Positions 1 through 11,449 of a stretch of DNA of 64,000 bases are shown piece after piece. Each line of letters begins with the position of its first letter. Position 1 is the first letter of the stretch. A program made the translations under genes and the position numbers. Source of the DNA: Gracilaria gracilis (Eukaryota; Rhodophyta; Florideophyceae; Gracilariales; Gracilariaceae); the NCBI GenBank assembly GCA_030374805.1, contig JARGSG010000105.1:62001-126000 (forward strand), read 5' to 3'. The notes under the pieces are model-generated. The model saw only the letters and a program-made list of their open reading frames with translations. It did not search any database and had not been told where the DNA came from.

Positions 1-880
1 AGTGTCTTCAACAACTACCGCCAACTCTCAAGCAACCTAACGAATACCCTCGGACTACCACGCGTCTTAGAGCAACTGCCCAGGCCTACCGCAGGGAAAT
101 GTCTATCTTCGCGCCTTTTCCAAGACCTAGACCATCTGTGCAGCCTCCGGTTCACATCAAATGAAGGATCCCGGAGTTCGGCAATGCGGGTAGAACCGAA
201 CGCAGAACCCCCTACCATTCAAGGAAGAACTGTCTCAGGGTCTGCCACAGGGAGACACTCAAACGGCCTGTGTGACCTCTAGATCGCGCCTGAGAGACGC
301 TCACCAGAGTACGACAATGCAAGCATACCAGTAACGGTACCTTACCTCGCTGAGCGCGGTTCGGGGCCTACCACAGGGAGACAGCCATCCCTTCTTCTGA
401 GAAGTTCATCGGCTGAATTTCTGGTCTCGTTGGTCGTTGCTCGAGGTTGCGGTGTTGGACAGATAGAGAACAGGAAAGGACTTGAATCTGCAAGGAAAGA
501 AAAGTAAAGAAAGACAGGGGATAAGGAGGTTAGCAAATCGAAGACGGTGTCGTGTTGTAGAACGCGAGGTTTGCGAAGACGTACTTGTGAAACTTAAATG
601 GGCGGGGAATGAGCAATAACGATAAAGGGAATGGAAGTACGTGCTCCCAAAGAAAGACAACAACAACAAATAAGAAAGTGCCGGGACGTGGTGGAGTATA
701 CATGAATATGTGTGGGAACGGTTTTCAATGTGGCTGACTGTGGGTATGGTTGATGGAGGGAGGATGCCAGAAGCTCGGTGGGGCTGTTCGGCAGCGCCTT
801 TTGTACTACTCTCTGGGACGAGCACACTCTCCAACGCCTGCTGAGAATCAGGAATTCCTTGGGCACGTCCACATCAACGT
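1..880 (-). repeat. R1 leader module, copy 1
   Basis: Same family as the annotated copy at 21145-22030, read on the minus strand. The TATA position reads GTACAAAAG near 805, so the box is altered. The intron acceptor side (TTGCAG) lies near 490. The downstream part holds three degenerate copies of a 19-base motif at 83-101, 239-257 and 365-383. Confidence 0.65.
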
Positions 881-1310
881 GACTTCAATTGAGTGTTGTC
901 ACAGCCGAAAAATGAGGTGTGTGGAGCTAGAGAGCACCTCCGATTGCTGATACTTTGGACTTGTTGGCTATGGACTGATGCGGGGTGATGCTTGTCTCCA
1001 GTTAAGCCACAGAAGGATCCTCCCGTGGTTGAAGACGGTGGTGACGGTTTTGTGGTGCCTGAATTGGAACGATCCCAAAGAATGAGTTTCGTCTATGTCA
1101 CACTTACTCGTCCATGTTCCAAGAATGGGTCCTATTCTCACAGAACCTTTATGAAGCGTAACAATGTTACCTGGAGTAACCTTCAATACCGGGCCTTTTT
1201 GTGTTTCTCTTTTCGAGGCTTCTATACCCGACCAACAGCACACGTTCCTGAATAATAGTAAAGAAAGACTAGTCTGTATCTGTTAATCTACTTGGAACAT
1301 GTATCGACGG

Positions 1311-2000
1311 CTATCGCCATGACGCAGGAGGCTTTCGAAGGGCGTCACCTTTTAGACAGGAGGCCAAGCATCAGCGAATCGGCTTTTTTACCGTTCAGCT
1401 CGTAAATGATAGCTTCACGTAATCTGAGGAGGCCAGTTTGGTCTAGGAAGTTATTCCACCATACGGAAAGGATACGGTAGTTTCGTCCGTACGCTCCACT
1501 ACACGTACTTCTATGATGTTCAGCATGTGCTTCCTTGGATACGACGAGTCCCACATTTTGTAAAGCACGCTCCTATGGGGCAGCTCGGGTCATATGTGCT
1601 TGTCGGTTTGTCTCTCGAGACAGAACAACCGAAAGCATGAAGAATAGGATCGACGGATGGAAAGCTTTGAAACCATCCGGAAGTGCAGTAGAGAGCAAAG
1701 GCAAGAGCTGGGGGAGGGTGAGAATGGTGAGGTACAATTTGTTCGCCATGTCGCGGAAGTTATAGTTCAAGTGTACTTGTGGTGGCCCTGGAATGCTTCC
1801 ATTTGGTGTGCACATAAGAAACAATGGTATACATCGCAACCAAGATAATGCGAGTTCAGGTTTTGCTCATGACGTTACCTAGTGCAGCTTCTACGAAGGA
1901 GATGAAGAACTAGACAAGCTTGGTGGACGGAGCGTGTAGGTGCATTTGCAGGAGAACGGAGCAGTGTGAGGGGCGTGAAGGGCAATGGTCTAATGAGGAT
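1311..2000 (-). pseudogene. Decayed membrane-protein gene, copy 1
   Basis: Minus-strand relic of the same gene as 13853-14799. One frame keeps a hydrophobic segment (MANKLYLTILTLPQLLPLLS) followed by a polar stretch. The C-terminal part (FLDQTGLLRLREAIIYELNG) is in another frame, so at least one frameshift separates them. The N-terminal part near 1900-2000 is only faintly recognisable. I do not recognise the family. Confidence 0.5.
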
Positions 2001-3005
2001 GGTGGGCGGTTTCAGGAAAGATACCAAAAGGTGACGTGAAGAGGGCTAGCCCTCACAGCTCTTCTAACCCTATTACAAGGGCACCCCTTGCCTGGATTGA
2101 CGACGTGCTTCGAACAAGGGGTTCGGCGGTAATTGCTACCTCCCTAATGGTGAAGCCATGACGACCCATCTGTCGAAGCTTTGAACCCCTGCACGGACTA
2201 GCTCGTAGTTTGCGTAAAATTCATTGGGTTGTAGCTTTAATGAGGGTTAGCCCTCTTAACCCTCTGAATCATCCTTCCCCGCAGATGGTAACTTTTTATG
2301 TGCTTATCAATCCCACACAAGAGAGCACACAGAAGAACAAACCTCAGCCAGCCGTGCCGGCTATCCTGAGCGACTTGCCCTTCTCAGATGTATTATCAGT
2401 TTGAGCCAACCACTTCAATATCTGGCTTCAAGAGATATATCCCGGATGCTTCACATAGCGCTCGTCCCACGAGAAGGGTCGGAGCCTATTATTGACATTG
2501 TTCGCGCGTAGTCTTTGTCCGAGAGAGAGAGCAGTGGACAACCATCTGTTTTTGAACCTGCTCCTGCTAAGAGGCCGCAATGGCTCGACCTGGAGAAAAA
2601 GAAGAAACAATACTCCTTTAAAGAGCCCTAGGAAGTCTCTTCTCAACATGGAGAGCCAGGAAATGCTCTTGATCATTTGAAGCCAGGTTGGGCTCAAAAC
2701 CCGAAGCGAAAGCGGCCTGCAACTGGGTATTCAACAGATGCGAAGCATCATCCGCGAACATCACACTCCTAATAGAAGCGCTGTCTGTATCGCTTCTTTA
2801 GTGTTTCTTGTCTGCGGTATCACTTGAACTCACGCGAGTGGTATCCATATTGCAAGAGAGACATCTTTGCCTCTATTTAGTGGTAAGCTCCGGTGTTCTT
2901 GCGATGAAGATGCCACCTCTACTTCAGAATCAACGAGAGAGCTGTGGTAAGGTACACTTAGTTTTGGCTTGTGTTTAAGTAATTAACCTCCCGACACTTG
3001 CCTTC

Positions 3006-3125
3006 ACATTCGGCCATATCAAGTTGACATGCGCCGCATCCCATCCCGAACTGCGAAGCTAAGTCACTTTGAGCTGGGCTAGTACTGACATGAGGGATCG
3101 GTCTGGAATCCCCAGTGTCGAATGT
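3006..3125 (+). rRNA. 5S rRNA gene, copy A
   Basis: 120 bases with the eukaryotic 5S core: GCCGCATCCCATCCCGAACT, then AGCTAAG and GGGCTAGTACTGACATGAGG, which corresponds to the internal Pol III promoter. The ends pair as ACATTCGGC with GTCGAATGT (one G-U pair). A T-run follows directly as terminator. Upstream lies the block TTTAAGTAATTAACC shared with other copies. Confidence 0.88.
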
Positions 3126-3980
3126 TTTTGTTCTCCGTCATTTTCTCGCCCTCTGTGCTTCTGTGCTTTCCCCGTCTTTCTCTTTTTCGTTCCTTCCTCG
3201 TTCTCTGCTTCTGTGCGTCCCTGGTCTTGGGCGTCGCTGTGATCGCCCAGTCGGAAGGTTTTTTTCCTTCCAGTTCTCCTGAGAACTTTGCGGTCGTTTG
3301 CGGTGGCACCCAGTATGTTGTGTAATGTTGCAGAGACTGCACATGTTGTCGAGAGGATGTTCGTACACATCACGTGTGAAAATGCTCTGAAGCCATTCCT
3401 CGAGAATGCCTTCACGAAAGAAGTGGGCAATCAGAGAAAGGCTTGGACGCTTTGCAGCTAACGAAATATACAAGGAGATATGTGGTGATATGCACTGTAC
3501 AGGGTACCGTTGGTACCGTTGGTACATTCGATGTTGGTAGCATTCTGACATTGCTCACTTCTGTTGAGTTGCACAATACATGTTACGCTACACTTCTGTG
3601 GAGGGAACCAGATAATGAACATTTCTATATGAAGCACCATTTCCAAAATGTGCTTAACTCGCCACAATAACTTTTGGGCCGGCGTTTACCGCATAGCAGA
3701 ATTAGAAAAGAAGAGCAACACCAAGTGACACTCACTCGCATGGCGCTCGCGAGTATTTCGGTGTCCTGGAAAGAAACATGCAGAAAAGAGTAGAAATACA
3801 ATCGTTTCTAGAGACAGAGTTCGAACAGCAAAACTCAAAACTTTGCAAGTATAGTACGCCTCAAGAAACATGTGAAGTTTTGGGGGCAAGAAGAAAACAA
3901 TTGTGATTCTTGTTGTTGTTTGCGAGCGGAAGAATGTGTGAGACAAACCAGAGTCAAACCCGAAGTATACTAAAACTAAG

Positions 3981-4850
3981 AGTGTCTTCAACAACTACCG
4001 CCAACTCTCAAGCAACCTAACGAATACCCTCGGACTACCACGCGTCTTAGAGCAACTGCCCAGGCCTACCGCAGGGAAATGTCTATCTTCGCGCCTTTTC
4101 CAAGACCTAGACCATCTGTGCAGCCTCCGGTTCACATCAAATGAAGGATCCCGGAGTTCGGCAATGCGGGTAGAACCGAACGCAGAACCCCCTACCATTC
4201 AAGGAAGAACTGTCTCAGGGTCTGCCACAGGGAGACACTCAAACGGCCTGTGTGACCTCTAGATCGCGCCTGAGAGATGCTCACCAGAGTACGACAATGC
4301 AAGCATACCAGTTACGGTACCTTACCTCGCTGAGCGCGGTTCGGGGCCTACCACAGGGAGACAGCCATCCCTTCTTCTGGGAAGTTCATCGGCTGAATTT
4401 CTGGTCTCGTTGGTCGTTGCTCGAGGTTGCGGTGTTGGACAGATAGAGAACAGGAAAGGACTTGAATCTACAAGGAAGGAAAAGTAAAGAAAGACAGGGG
4501 ATAAGGAGGTTAGCAAATCGAAGACGGTGTCGTGTTGTAGAACGCGAGAGTTGTGAAGACTTACGGGGAAAGCGTGAACGAGCGAGGAAGTATGTAACAG
4601 CGATACGAGGAATGGGCGGACGTGCTCGCAATAAACAACAACAGCAGCATGTAAGTAAGTGCGAAACCGTTCCTCAATATCGATGAATACATATTCAAAT
4701 ATTGTTGAAAGTGGTTCTCTGTGGATATGGTTGACGGAGGGAGGATGTCGGAAGCTCGTCGGGGCTGTTGAGCAACGGCTTTTGTACTACTCAGCACACT
4801 CTCCAACGCCTGCTGAAAACTATCACTGCTTTGGCCACGCCCATATCAAC
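3981..4850 (-). repeat. R1 leader module, copy 2
   Basis: The downstream ~545 bases match copy 1 closely, while the promoter-proximal part is diverged. The TATA position again reads GTACAAAAG, near 4785. The poly-purine/AAC-rich stretch between TATA and intron is kept as AACAACAACAG. Confidence 0.6.
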
Positions 4851-5567
4851 GTGACTACAATGAGTTTTGTCACGAGCCAAAAGTGATGGAGTGCGCTTTG
4901 GAATGCTGATACAATTGAAGTTGTCGGCTGAGGTGTGATGTGAAGTGTTCTATATTTCCAATTAAGCCACAGAAGGATCCTTTCTATTGTTCAAGATGAT
5001 GGAGATGGTTGTGATGTGACTGAATTCGAACAACCGCAAAGAGTGAGTTTTGCGTATGTCACAGCTACTCGTCGATTTGCCAGTAATGAGCCCTATGAGG
5101 CGCAAGATTGTTTCCTGGTGTAGAACGTTAACCTTTGATGCCGAAGTTGTTTTTTGTTTCTATTTCGAACTCGCAATACCCGACGGAGGGCGTTTCTTTC
5201 TTCTTCTTCTTGATGGACAGTTTCAAACCCGTGCACGAACTGGCTTGCATAAACCCTACAACGGTAACGTCGAAGGAATCTTTCAACCTCGTAGATAGTA
5301 CATAGTACTTCTTGCCCTTGTATGCCTTAATCAATCCCACAGAGAAGAGCAAGCCTCAACCGTGCAGGGTTTCTTGAGCGACTTGCCGTTCTCAGATGCA
5401 TCTTGAGAGTTTGAGCCAACCTTTTCAAACACCGACTTCAAGAGGTATATCCCGGATGCTTCAGATAGCGCTCGACAGATTCGCATATCCAACGAGAGAG
5501 TCGTTGCTTGATTCGCGCCTTGACTGCACGTTGTCATCGTTAGCAAAAGCGCAGTGCGCCGACTACT

Positions 5568-5888
5568 GTGACGCAGCCTGCTCCCAAAAGACAGAGATGG
5601 CTTTCCCTGGAGAAGGAGAAGAAACAACACTGTCTCAAATTGGCCCTGTCTGCATCTTGTAAACACGGAGAACCAGGAGATGCTCTGGATCTATTGAAAC
5701 GAGGTTGGGCCCAAAATCCCAGGCGAAAGCAGCCTGTAACTGCCGAAGTCCGACGACTTATTAGAGAGCGTATTCCGCTATGTAGTGAAAGAGAGCTTAG
5801 GTCGTACTTGTCCAAGGCTGGTGAGGCTTCGCATGAAATGAGTGTTCAGCAGATGCGTACCATCATCCGCGAACATCTATACTCATAA
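5568..5888 (+). CDS. C-terminal coding module of an unrecognised gene (partial)
   Basis: About 100 codons open on the plus strand and ending TAA, with no ATG near the start, so it is probably a 3' exon or a truncated gene. The protein is charged and mostly helical in appearance (LSLEKEKKQHCLKLALS, then RRLIRERIPLCSERELRSYL, ending in MRTIIREHLYS). Related but deleted copies lie near 2510-2775 and 10890-11156 and, inverted, near 19640-19900. They keep the start and the MRTIIREH end but lost the middle. Codon-level conservation suggests a once-real protein; its role is unknown. Confidence 0.4.
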   Translation: MTQPAPKRQRWLSLEKEKKQHCLKLALSASCKHGEPGDALDLLKRGWAQNPRRKQPVTAEVRRLIRERIPLCSERELRSYLSKAGEASHEMSVQQMRTIIREHLYS

Positions 5889-6476
5889 TAGAAGCGTTGT
5901 CTGTATCGCTTCTAAGCGCACATGCATGTTTTGATGTATTATGCTAGTGGATATCAACAACTTATTGAATATGGTCAACATGAGCGTCGTTCGTAACCCT
6001 TTGGTACATTTTTTTCTCCTTCGTACGGCCACTCAGAATCTTTCGCGTCTCTCGATGCAACATGTCTCGCCCAGGAAATTTGGTCGAATATGTTATGAGC
6101 CGCAGCGTTTGTGAGGCCAGCACCCTGTGCTCGTGTATAGGCTGCAAACGAATCCCACAACTTACGGTGCGATTAGAACACTAATACAAATGACTCCATC
6201 ATTCATAACATCACCGTCGCTCTTGTTTTTCGGATGGCAGTGGTATAGGATCGAAAGAGAAGAAAGGATGACAGGTACTCATTCGCAAGGCACGAGCAAC
6301 CCGTAAAATCTCACTGATAACTCCCTTACGCACCACAGTTTTTTGTCTGCTGCATCACTTCAAGTCACGCGAAGCGAACTAACGGCATCCATACTCATTC
6401 CGATGGAGGTGCGATATCTGCCCCACACTTGGTGTTGGCTTGTAGCTAAGTAATCAACCCCGCGCCCATGACGAAC

Positions 6477-6596
6477 ACATTCGGCCACATCAAGCTGACT
6501 TGCGCCGCATCCCATCTCGAACTGCGAAGCTAAGGCGCTTTGAGCTGGGCTAGTACTGACATGAGGGATCGGTCTGGAATCCCCGGTGCCGAATGT
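6477..6596 (+). rRNA. 5S rRNA gene, copy B (variant)
   Basis: 120 bases with perfect terminal pairing ACATTCGGC/GCCGAATGT and a T-run behind. It differs from the other copies inside the conserved core (GACTTGCG for GACATGCG, CATCTCGAAC for CATCCCGAAC, CCCCGGTG for CCCCAGTG), so it may be a variant or a decaying gene. Confidence 0.8.
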
Positions 6597-7435
6597 TTTT
6601 TTGCTCTCTCTCCTCTTCCTTGTTCCCCTCTCGTCCTCTGTTTGTGCTTTCCTCGTGTTTTGCATTCTTCTGATCTGATCTGAAAACCAACCAAAAGATG
6701 GACAAGCAAAGACCAGGCGGGCGTGCATCCGTTTCTCTTGCGAGCATACAAACAAGTTGGACGCTATGCAGCGTAAAGACTCAAAATAGAGATCTGTGAC
6801 ATGCACGGGATACGTTCGTACTTGGCGGCATTCAGACATGGATCACTTCTGTTGAGTTGCGCAATGCCTGTTGCACTGCCCTTCTGTCATCTTTGTGGAG
6901 GGTACCAGACATGTCTACCTGAAGCACCATCTCCAAAATGTGCGCAACCCGCCCCAATAACTCCATCGCTGGCGTTTACCGTATAGCAGAAAAAAAAGGG
7001 GAGCAACACGAAAGGGCACGCACTCGCATGGTACTCGCGAAGATTTCGCTGTCGAAGAAAGAAAGAAAGTCGCGGACATGGACATAAAAGGATACAGTCG
7101 AACCCGGACTGGGTTTGAACGACAGGGCTATACTTCGAGAATTGGCAACGCTTCAAGAAACAAGGGAAGTCATGGGGGAAGAAACCCAGAATCGTAACGC
7201 GGCCTCGAACCTGAGCTCTCCGGTAACGGCATTCTTTCGACAGTGCGCCCCAGTCCTTCTATGGCATAGCATTAAACTCTGACTTCCATGCGAATCTAAC
7301 CTGTGACTTTGTTGTTTCCTTACTGTCAAGAAAATGTGTATCCAACAAGTTTACCAAGAGTAGTTCTCCGCTACTTCCACCAAACGCTGATCTCCCACTC
7401 GTCTCTCATTTCCCTACGCACTATTCACGAACACC

Positions 7436-8224
7436 CTATGAAAACCATCCTCTCCATCCCGTAATGCGACCGATGCGTTTCGCTGCCTCGTCTTTTTTTC
7501 CAGAAAGCTCTCCCCATGTCTCCCAGCTCTTCTTAGCCATATCAACTTCACCCATTCTCTCGTGTGCTTCAGCCTTCCATTTCCATGCTCCAAAGCAATC
7601 CCCCCGTACATCTATGGCCTCATTCACCAACGACAACGCTCTCTCGTGATCTGAACTTTTCACCAGTGCCTGTGCCCAGTTGCAGAGTATCGCAATTCTG
7701 TATTGTTCAGTTCTCCCGCTCAACCACGACTCTGCCAATGCCATGAGACCAATAGCTTTCTCATAATGCTCACCTGCGCAAGCTACCGTCCCTTTCAGTA
7801 TGTGCATATCCCCCTTTTCCTTCTCCTCTGCAACACGCAACATTTCATCATTAACGTCGAACTCTAACCGTTTCAACAGTCTCACAGTTTGTTCCAGAGA
7901 TTCGATGTGTTTCTCAATGGAAACACGTTCCGAATCACAGGCTTGCACTGCAACGTTTGGGCCATTTCCGCATTCACCCAGGCACCCAGTTGGTTCTATG
8001 GAGGCTTCAACATCTGACACCAGAGCTCGCATAGTTGACAAGAGTGAGTTCCCTCTACAAGTCGAATTGGTGCACACCCACACCTTGGGGAGGCTTTCGC
8101 GGCCATCGGAGGCGCAAGGAATCGCGCGATTTCCATCTCTACGTCTACATGTCGTCGCCCATCGACACCGTCTCTCACTGTGAGGAAAAACGGGTGGACT
8201 CACAAACGTTAGCGCTCTTGGCAT
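7436..8224 (-). CDS. Thioredoxin-like [2Fe-2S] ferredoxin domain fused to TPR-like repeats
   Basis: 262 codons from ATG 8224 to TAG 7436, no intron. Residues 1-45 are Arg/Ser/Ala-rich and could be an organelle transit peptide. Residues ~48-95 carry the four cysteines of a thioredoxin-fold 2Fe-2S ferredoxin: C51 and C56, then C81 and C85 in GCLGECGNGPNV. A helical region follows, with two or three TPR-like helix pairs (about 137-250, e.g. EHYEKAIGLMALAESWL and DHERALSLVNEAIDV). The cluster probably serves electron transfer or sensing, and the TPR part protein contacts; the exact partner is unknown. The right-arm twin at 22573 is broken, so this is the working copy. Confidence 0.7.
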   Translation of the reverse strand: MPRALTFVSPPVFPHSERRCRWATTCRRRDGNRAIPCASDGRESLPKVWVCTNSTCRGNSLLSTMRALVSDVEASIEPTGCLGECGNGPNVAVQACDSERVSIEKHIESLEQTVRLLKRLEFDVNDEMLRVAEEKEKGDMHILKGTVACAGEHYEKAIGLMALAESWLSGRTEQYRIAILCNWAQALVKSSDHERALSLVNEAIDVRGDCFGAWKWKAEAHERMGEVDMAKKSWETWGELSGKKDEAAKRIGRITGWRGWFS

Positions 8225-8766
8225 TTGCCCAAAGTGAACTGAGGGGTCTTGATCTGCTCCTCTTTACGAGCGTACCTTTGTGCCTTTGCGCCCTGGATTG
8301 CTGCAAGTCAATTTTTTTTGCATACGTTGTTGATACGAAGGTAGCGACGCTACCGTATTGCAGGAGAAGACTGAGTCTTGGACTTCCAAGCTCCGCCACA
8401 GTCAAGGCTACTCTCTTCCTCGCCGGCACAATCCTCCCTCTCCGTCCAGGTTCACGAGCGCCATGTACTTGCTCTCACCATCCGACTTCTCGCCCTGGGG
8501 CCGACGAAATGTAGGAGACGTACGCTCCTGTTCCTGTCCTCCTCTCCACCACTGCGATAGGCGCCAATGGAAAGAAATTCCTGATGGAGGGTTTACTTGC
8601 TTCTGAGGACGAGGTTTAAGCGACAAAGAGCTCTACTTGGCAAATTGAGAACGTTTGATGAAAGAAGTGATGTTTTCGGGGAAGAACAAAATGGTTGTTG
8701 CTGTTGTTGTTTATTGCGAGCAGAAGAATGTGTGAGGGCAACTAGCCGTACTGAACTAACACTAAG

Positions 8767-9650
8767 AATATCATCAACGACTACCGCCAACTCTCAAGCA
8801 ACCTAACGAATACCCTCGGACTACCACGCGTCTCAGAGCAATGGCCCAGGCCTACCGCAGGGAGATGTCTATCTTCGCGCCTTTTCCAAGACCTAGACCA
8901 TCTGTGCAGCCTCCGGTTCACATCAAAAGAAGGATCCCGGAGTTCGGCAATGCGAGTAGTACCGAACGCAGAATCCCCTACCATTCAAGGAAGAACCGTC
9001 TCAGGGTCTGCCACAGGGAGACACTCAAACGGCCTGTGTGACCTCTAGATCGCATCTGAACGACGCTCACCAGAGTACGACAATGCAAGCATACCAGTAA
9101 CGGTACCTTACCTCGCTGAGCGCGGTTCGGGGCCTACCACAGGGAGACAGCCATCCCTTCTTCTGAGAAGTTCATCGGCTGAATTTCTGGTCTCGTTGGT
9201 TGTTGCTCAAGGCTGCGGTGTCGGACAGATAGAGGAAAGCGAACAAAATGAACCTGCAACGCAAATCGGAAAACAAACGATAGAGTGGTTAGCAAATGAG
9301 GTGGTTAACGAATCGAAGACGATGTCGTTGGAGAACGCGAGGTTTGTGAAGACTTACTAGAAAACGGAATGGTCGAGGAACTGAGAAACAGCGATACGAG
9401 GAATGGGCGGACCCGCTCGCAATAAACAACAACAGCAACAACAAGTAGGAGCCGAAAGGACTTAAGGAGGTGCCGGACCTTGTCGGAGTATCATGAATAA
9501 GAGTGAATGTGGTTGAAAGTGAGTATGGTTGATGGAAGAAAGATGTCGGAACGTCGGAGGAGCTGTTCGGCAGCGGCTTTTATACTACTCTCTGGGACGG
9601 GCACACTCTCCAACGCCTGCTGAAAATCAGGACTGCTCTGGCCACGTCCC
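8767..9650 (-). repeat. R1 leader module, copy 3 (with TATA box)
   Basis: Minus-strand copy with an intact TATAAAAG at 9577-9584, followed by a leader, a GTAAGT-type intron donor and an acceptor with TTGCAG. It is the left-arm partner of 21145-22030. Confidence 0.7.
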
Positions 9651-10063
9651 CATCAACGTGACTACAATTAAGTGTTGTCACAGCCGAAAGATGTAGTGTG
9701 TGGTACTGGAGTGCGCTTCCGAATGCTGATACTTGAAGTTGTCGGTTGTGGAGTGATGCGGAGCGTTTTCTGTTTCCAATTGATTCACAGAAGGAGTTTT
9801 GCAGTGGTACAAGATGATAGAGATGGTTGTGATGTGACTGAATTCGAACAATCGCAAAGAAAGAGTTTCGTTTACGTCACACCTACTCGGCAATGTACCA
9901 GGAATGAGCCCTATGAGAGGCGTAGGATTGTGTCCTGGTGTAACCTTCAATTCCGAACTTGCTTTGTGTTTCTATTTCGAACTTGCCATACCCCATTGAC
10001 GGCCAATGTTGCTGAATAGCAACGAAGAAACGCTGTTTACCTATTGTGAACATGTATCGACGG

Positions 10064-10849
10064 CTATCGCCATGATTCAGGAAGCTTTCGAAGCGCGTCA
10101 GCTTTGAGAAAGGCGTCTAAGCTCCAGCAAATCGGCTCATTACCGTTCAGCTTGTAGATGATAGCTTCATGCAATCTGAAGAAACCAGTTTCGTCCAAGA
10201 AGTTTTTCCACTAACCGGAAAGGATACAGTAGTTTCGTCCGTACGCTCCACTACACGTACTTCTATGATGTTCGGCATGTGCTTTCTTGGATACGATGAG
10301 TCCCACATTTTGTAAGCACGCATCCATCGTGCAGCTCGAGTCATATGTGCTTGTCGTTTTTTCTCTTGAGAAAGAAGTACCGAAACTAGGAAAAATACGA
10401 ACGACGAATAGAACGCTTTGAAACCATCCGGAAGTGGAGCAGAAAACAAAAGCAAGAGCTGGGGGAGGGTGACAATGGTGAGGTACAAGTTGTTCGCCAT
10501 GTCGCGGAAGTGATAGTCCAAGTGTACTTGTGGTGGCCCTGGAATGCTTCAATTTGGTGTGCGCATAAGAAACAATGGTATACATCATGACATCAATAAC
10601 GACGCACCCAAGATGATGACAAGCACACCCTTAGATAGGGGTATGCTTTAAACCGTAATTATCAACCACATGATGATAAATGCCTATCGCAAGGTCTGGA
10701 AACATATACAACGCAAGTATGAGTGCCAGCTCCACCGCTACGTCAACCCCACTTCCAAGATCCCAGTTTGAGCCAAGCATTTCAACATCCAGCTTCAAGA
10801 TATATATCCCAGATGCTTCAGATAGTGCTCGACAGAATCGCATATCCAA
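10064..10849 (-). pseudogene. Decayed membrane-protein gene, copy 3
   Basis: Minus-strand relic. An N-terminal piece (to KHTPI plus stop), a central hydrophobic piece and a C-terminal piece ending ALRKLPESWR plus stop lie in different frames, with an internal TAG before WKNFLDE. The N-terminus differs from copy 4 and runs into a segment shared with the minus strand of unit 2 (SLDMRFCRALSEASGIYILK). It is mirrored at 19943-20731. Confidence 0.5.
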
Positions 10850-11283
10850 CGAGAAGGGTCGGGGCCTATTGTTGACATTATTTGCGCGTAGTCTTTGTCA
10901 GCGATAGCGCAGTGGACAACCATCTGTGATTCAACCTGCTCCTATGTGACCACAATGGCTCGACCTGGAGAAGAAGAAAAAACAACACCCCTTCAAAGAG
11001 CCCTGGGAAGTCTCTTGTCAACATGGAGAGCCAGGAAATGCTCTGGATCGATTGAAGCAAGGTTGGGCTAAAAACCCAAGGCAAAAGCAGCCTGTAACTG
11101 AATATTCAACAGATGCGAAGTATCACTCGCGAACATCATACAGGGGTACTCCTAATAGAAGCGCTGTCTGAATCGCTTCTTTAGCGTTTCTTATCTGCTG
11201 CATCACTTGAACTCACGCGAGCGGTATCCATATTGGGATGAAGATGCCATCCCTACTTAAGAATCACGAGCTGTGCTACACTT

Positions 11284-11329
11284 AGTATTAGCTTGTGTTT
11301 AAGTAATCAACCCCGCGCCCACGACGAAC
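11284..11329 (+). promoter_or_regulatory. Conserved block upstream of 5S genes
   Basis: The 45 bases before copy C (AGTATTAGCTTGTGTTTAAG, then TAATCAACCCCGCGCCC) are conserved before copies B, E and H, and more loosely before A, D and G. Position and conservation suggest an upstream Pol III promoter element or a duplication footprint; the sequence alone cannot decide. Confidence 0.45.
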
Positions 11330-11449
11330 ACATTCGGCCACATCAAGCTGACATGCGCCGCATCCCATCCCGAACTGCGAAGCTAAGGCGCTTTGAGCTG
11401 GGCTAGTACTGACATGAGGGATCGGTCTGGAATCCCCAGTGTCGAATGT
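11330..11449 (+). rRNA. 5S rRNA gene, copy C
   Basis: 120 bases with a canonical core, a GGCGCTTTG stem variant, the end pairing of copy A (GTCGAATGT) and a T-run terminator. The upstream block reads TTTAAGTAATCAACC. Left-arm partner of the 19341-19461 copy. Confidence 0.88.

Larger units (their letters stand above)
1..3980. repeat. Tandem unit 1 of the 5S/R1 array
   Basis: The first ~545 bases recur almost unchanged at 3981-4525, with a handful of substitutions, so the unit period here is 3980 bp. Read on the minus strand, the unit holds an R1 leader module (880-1), a short conserved block (about 1250-970) and a decayed membrane-protein gene (about 2000-1311). On the plus strand it holds a decayed copy of the 5.57 kb coding module (about 2510-2775) and a 5S gene (3006-3125). 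The unit is cut by the window start. Confidence 0.8.
3981..8766. repeat. Tandem unit 2 of the 5S/R1 array, with the ferredoxin/TPR gene
   Basis: Starts with the same sequence as base 1 and diverges after ~4546. It has an R1 module lacking a clear TATA box, the best-preserved copy of the plus-strand coding module (5568-5888) and a variant 5S gene (6477-6596). From 7197 onward it also belongs to the left inverted arm and contains the intact ferredoxin-like/TPR gene. The 5890-6470 stretch holds no recognisable gene. Confidence 0.7.

Noticed and set aside
1-880. R1 module as a solo LTR
   Set aside because: No TG...CA ends with target duplication could be found, and the copies are joined to the same neighbours in each unit, as expected for segmental duplication.
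3059-3551. Several overlapping minus-strand ORFs of 87-137 residues around each 5S gene (also near 11288-11875 and 18915-19503)
   Set aside because: They run through the 5S gene itself and differ between copies by frameshifts. Their recurrence comes from the DNA repeat, not from coding constraint.
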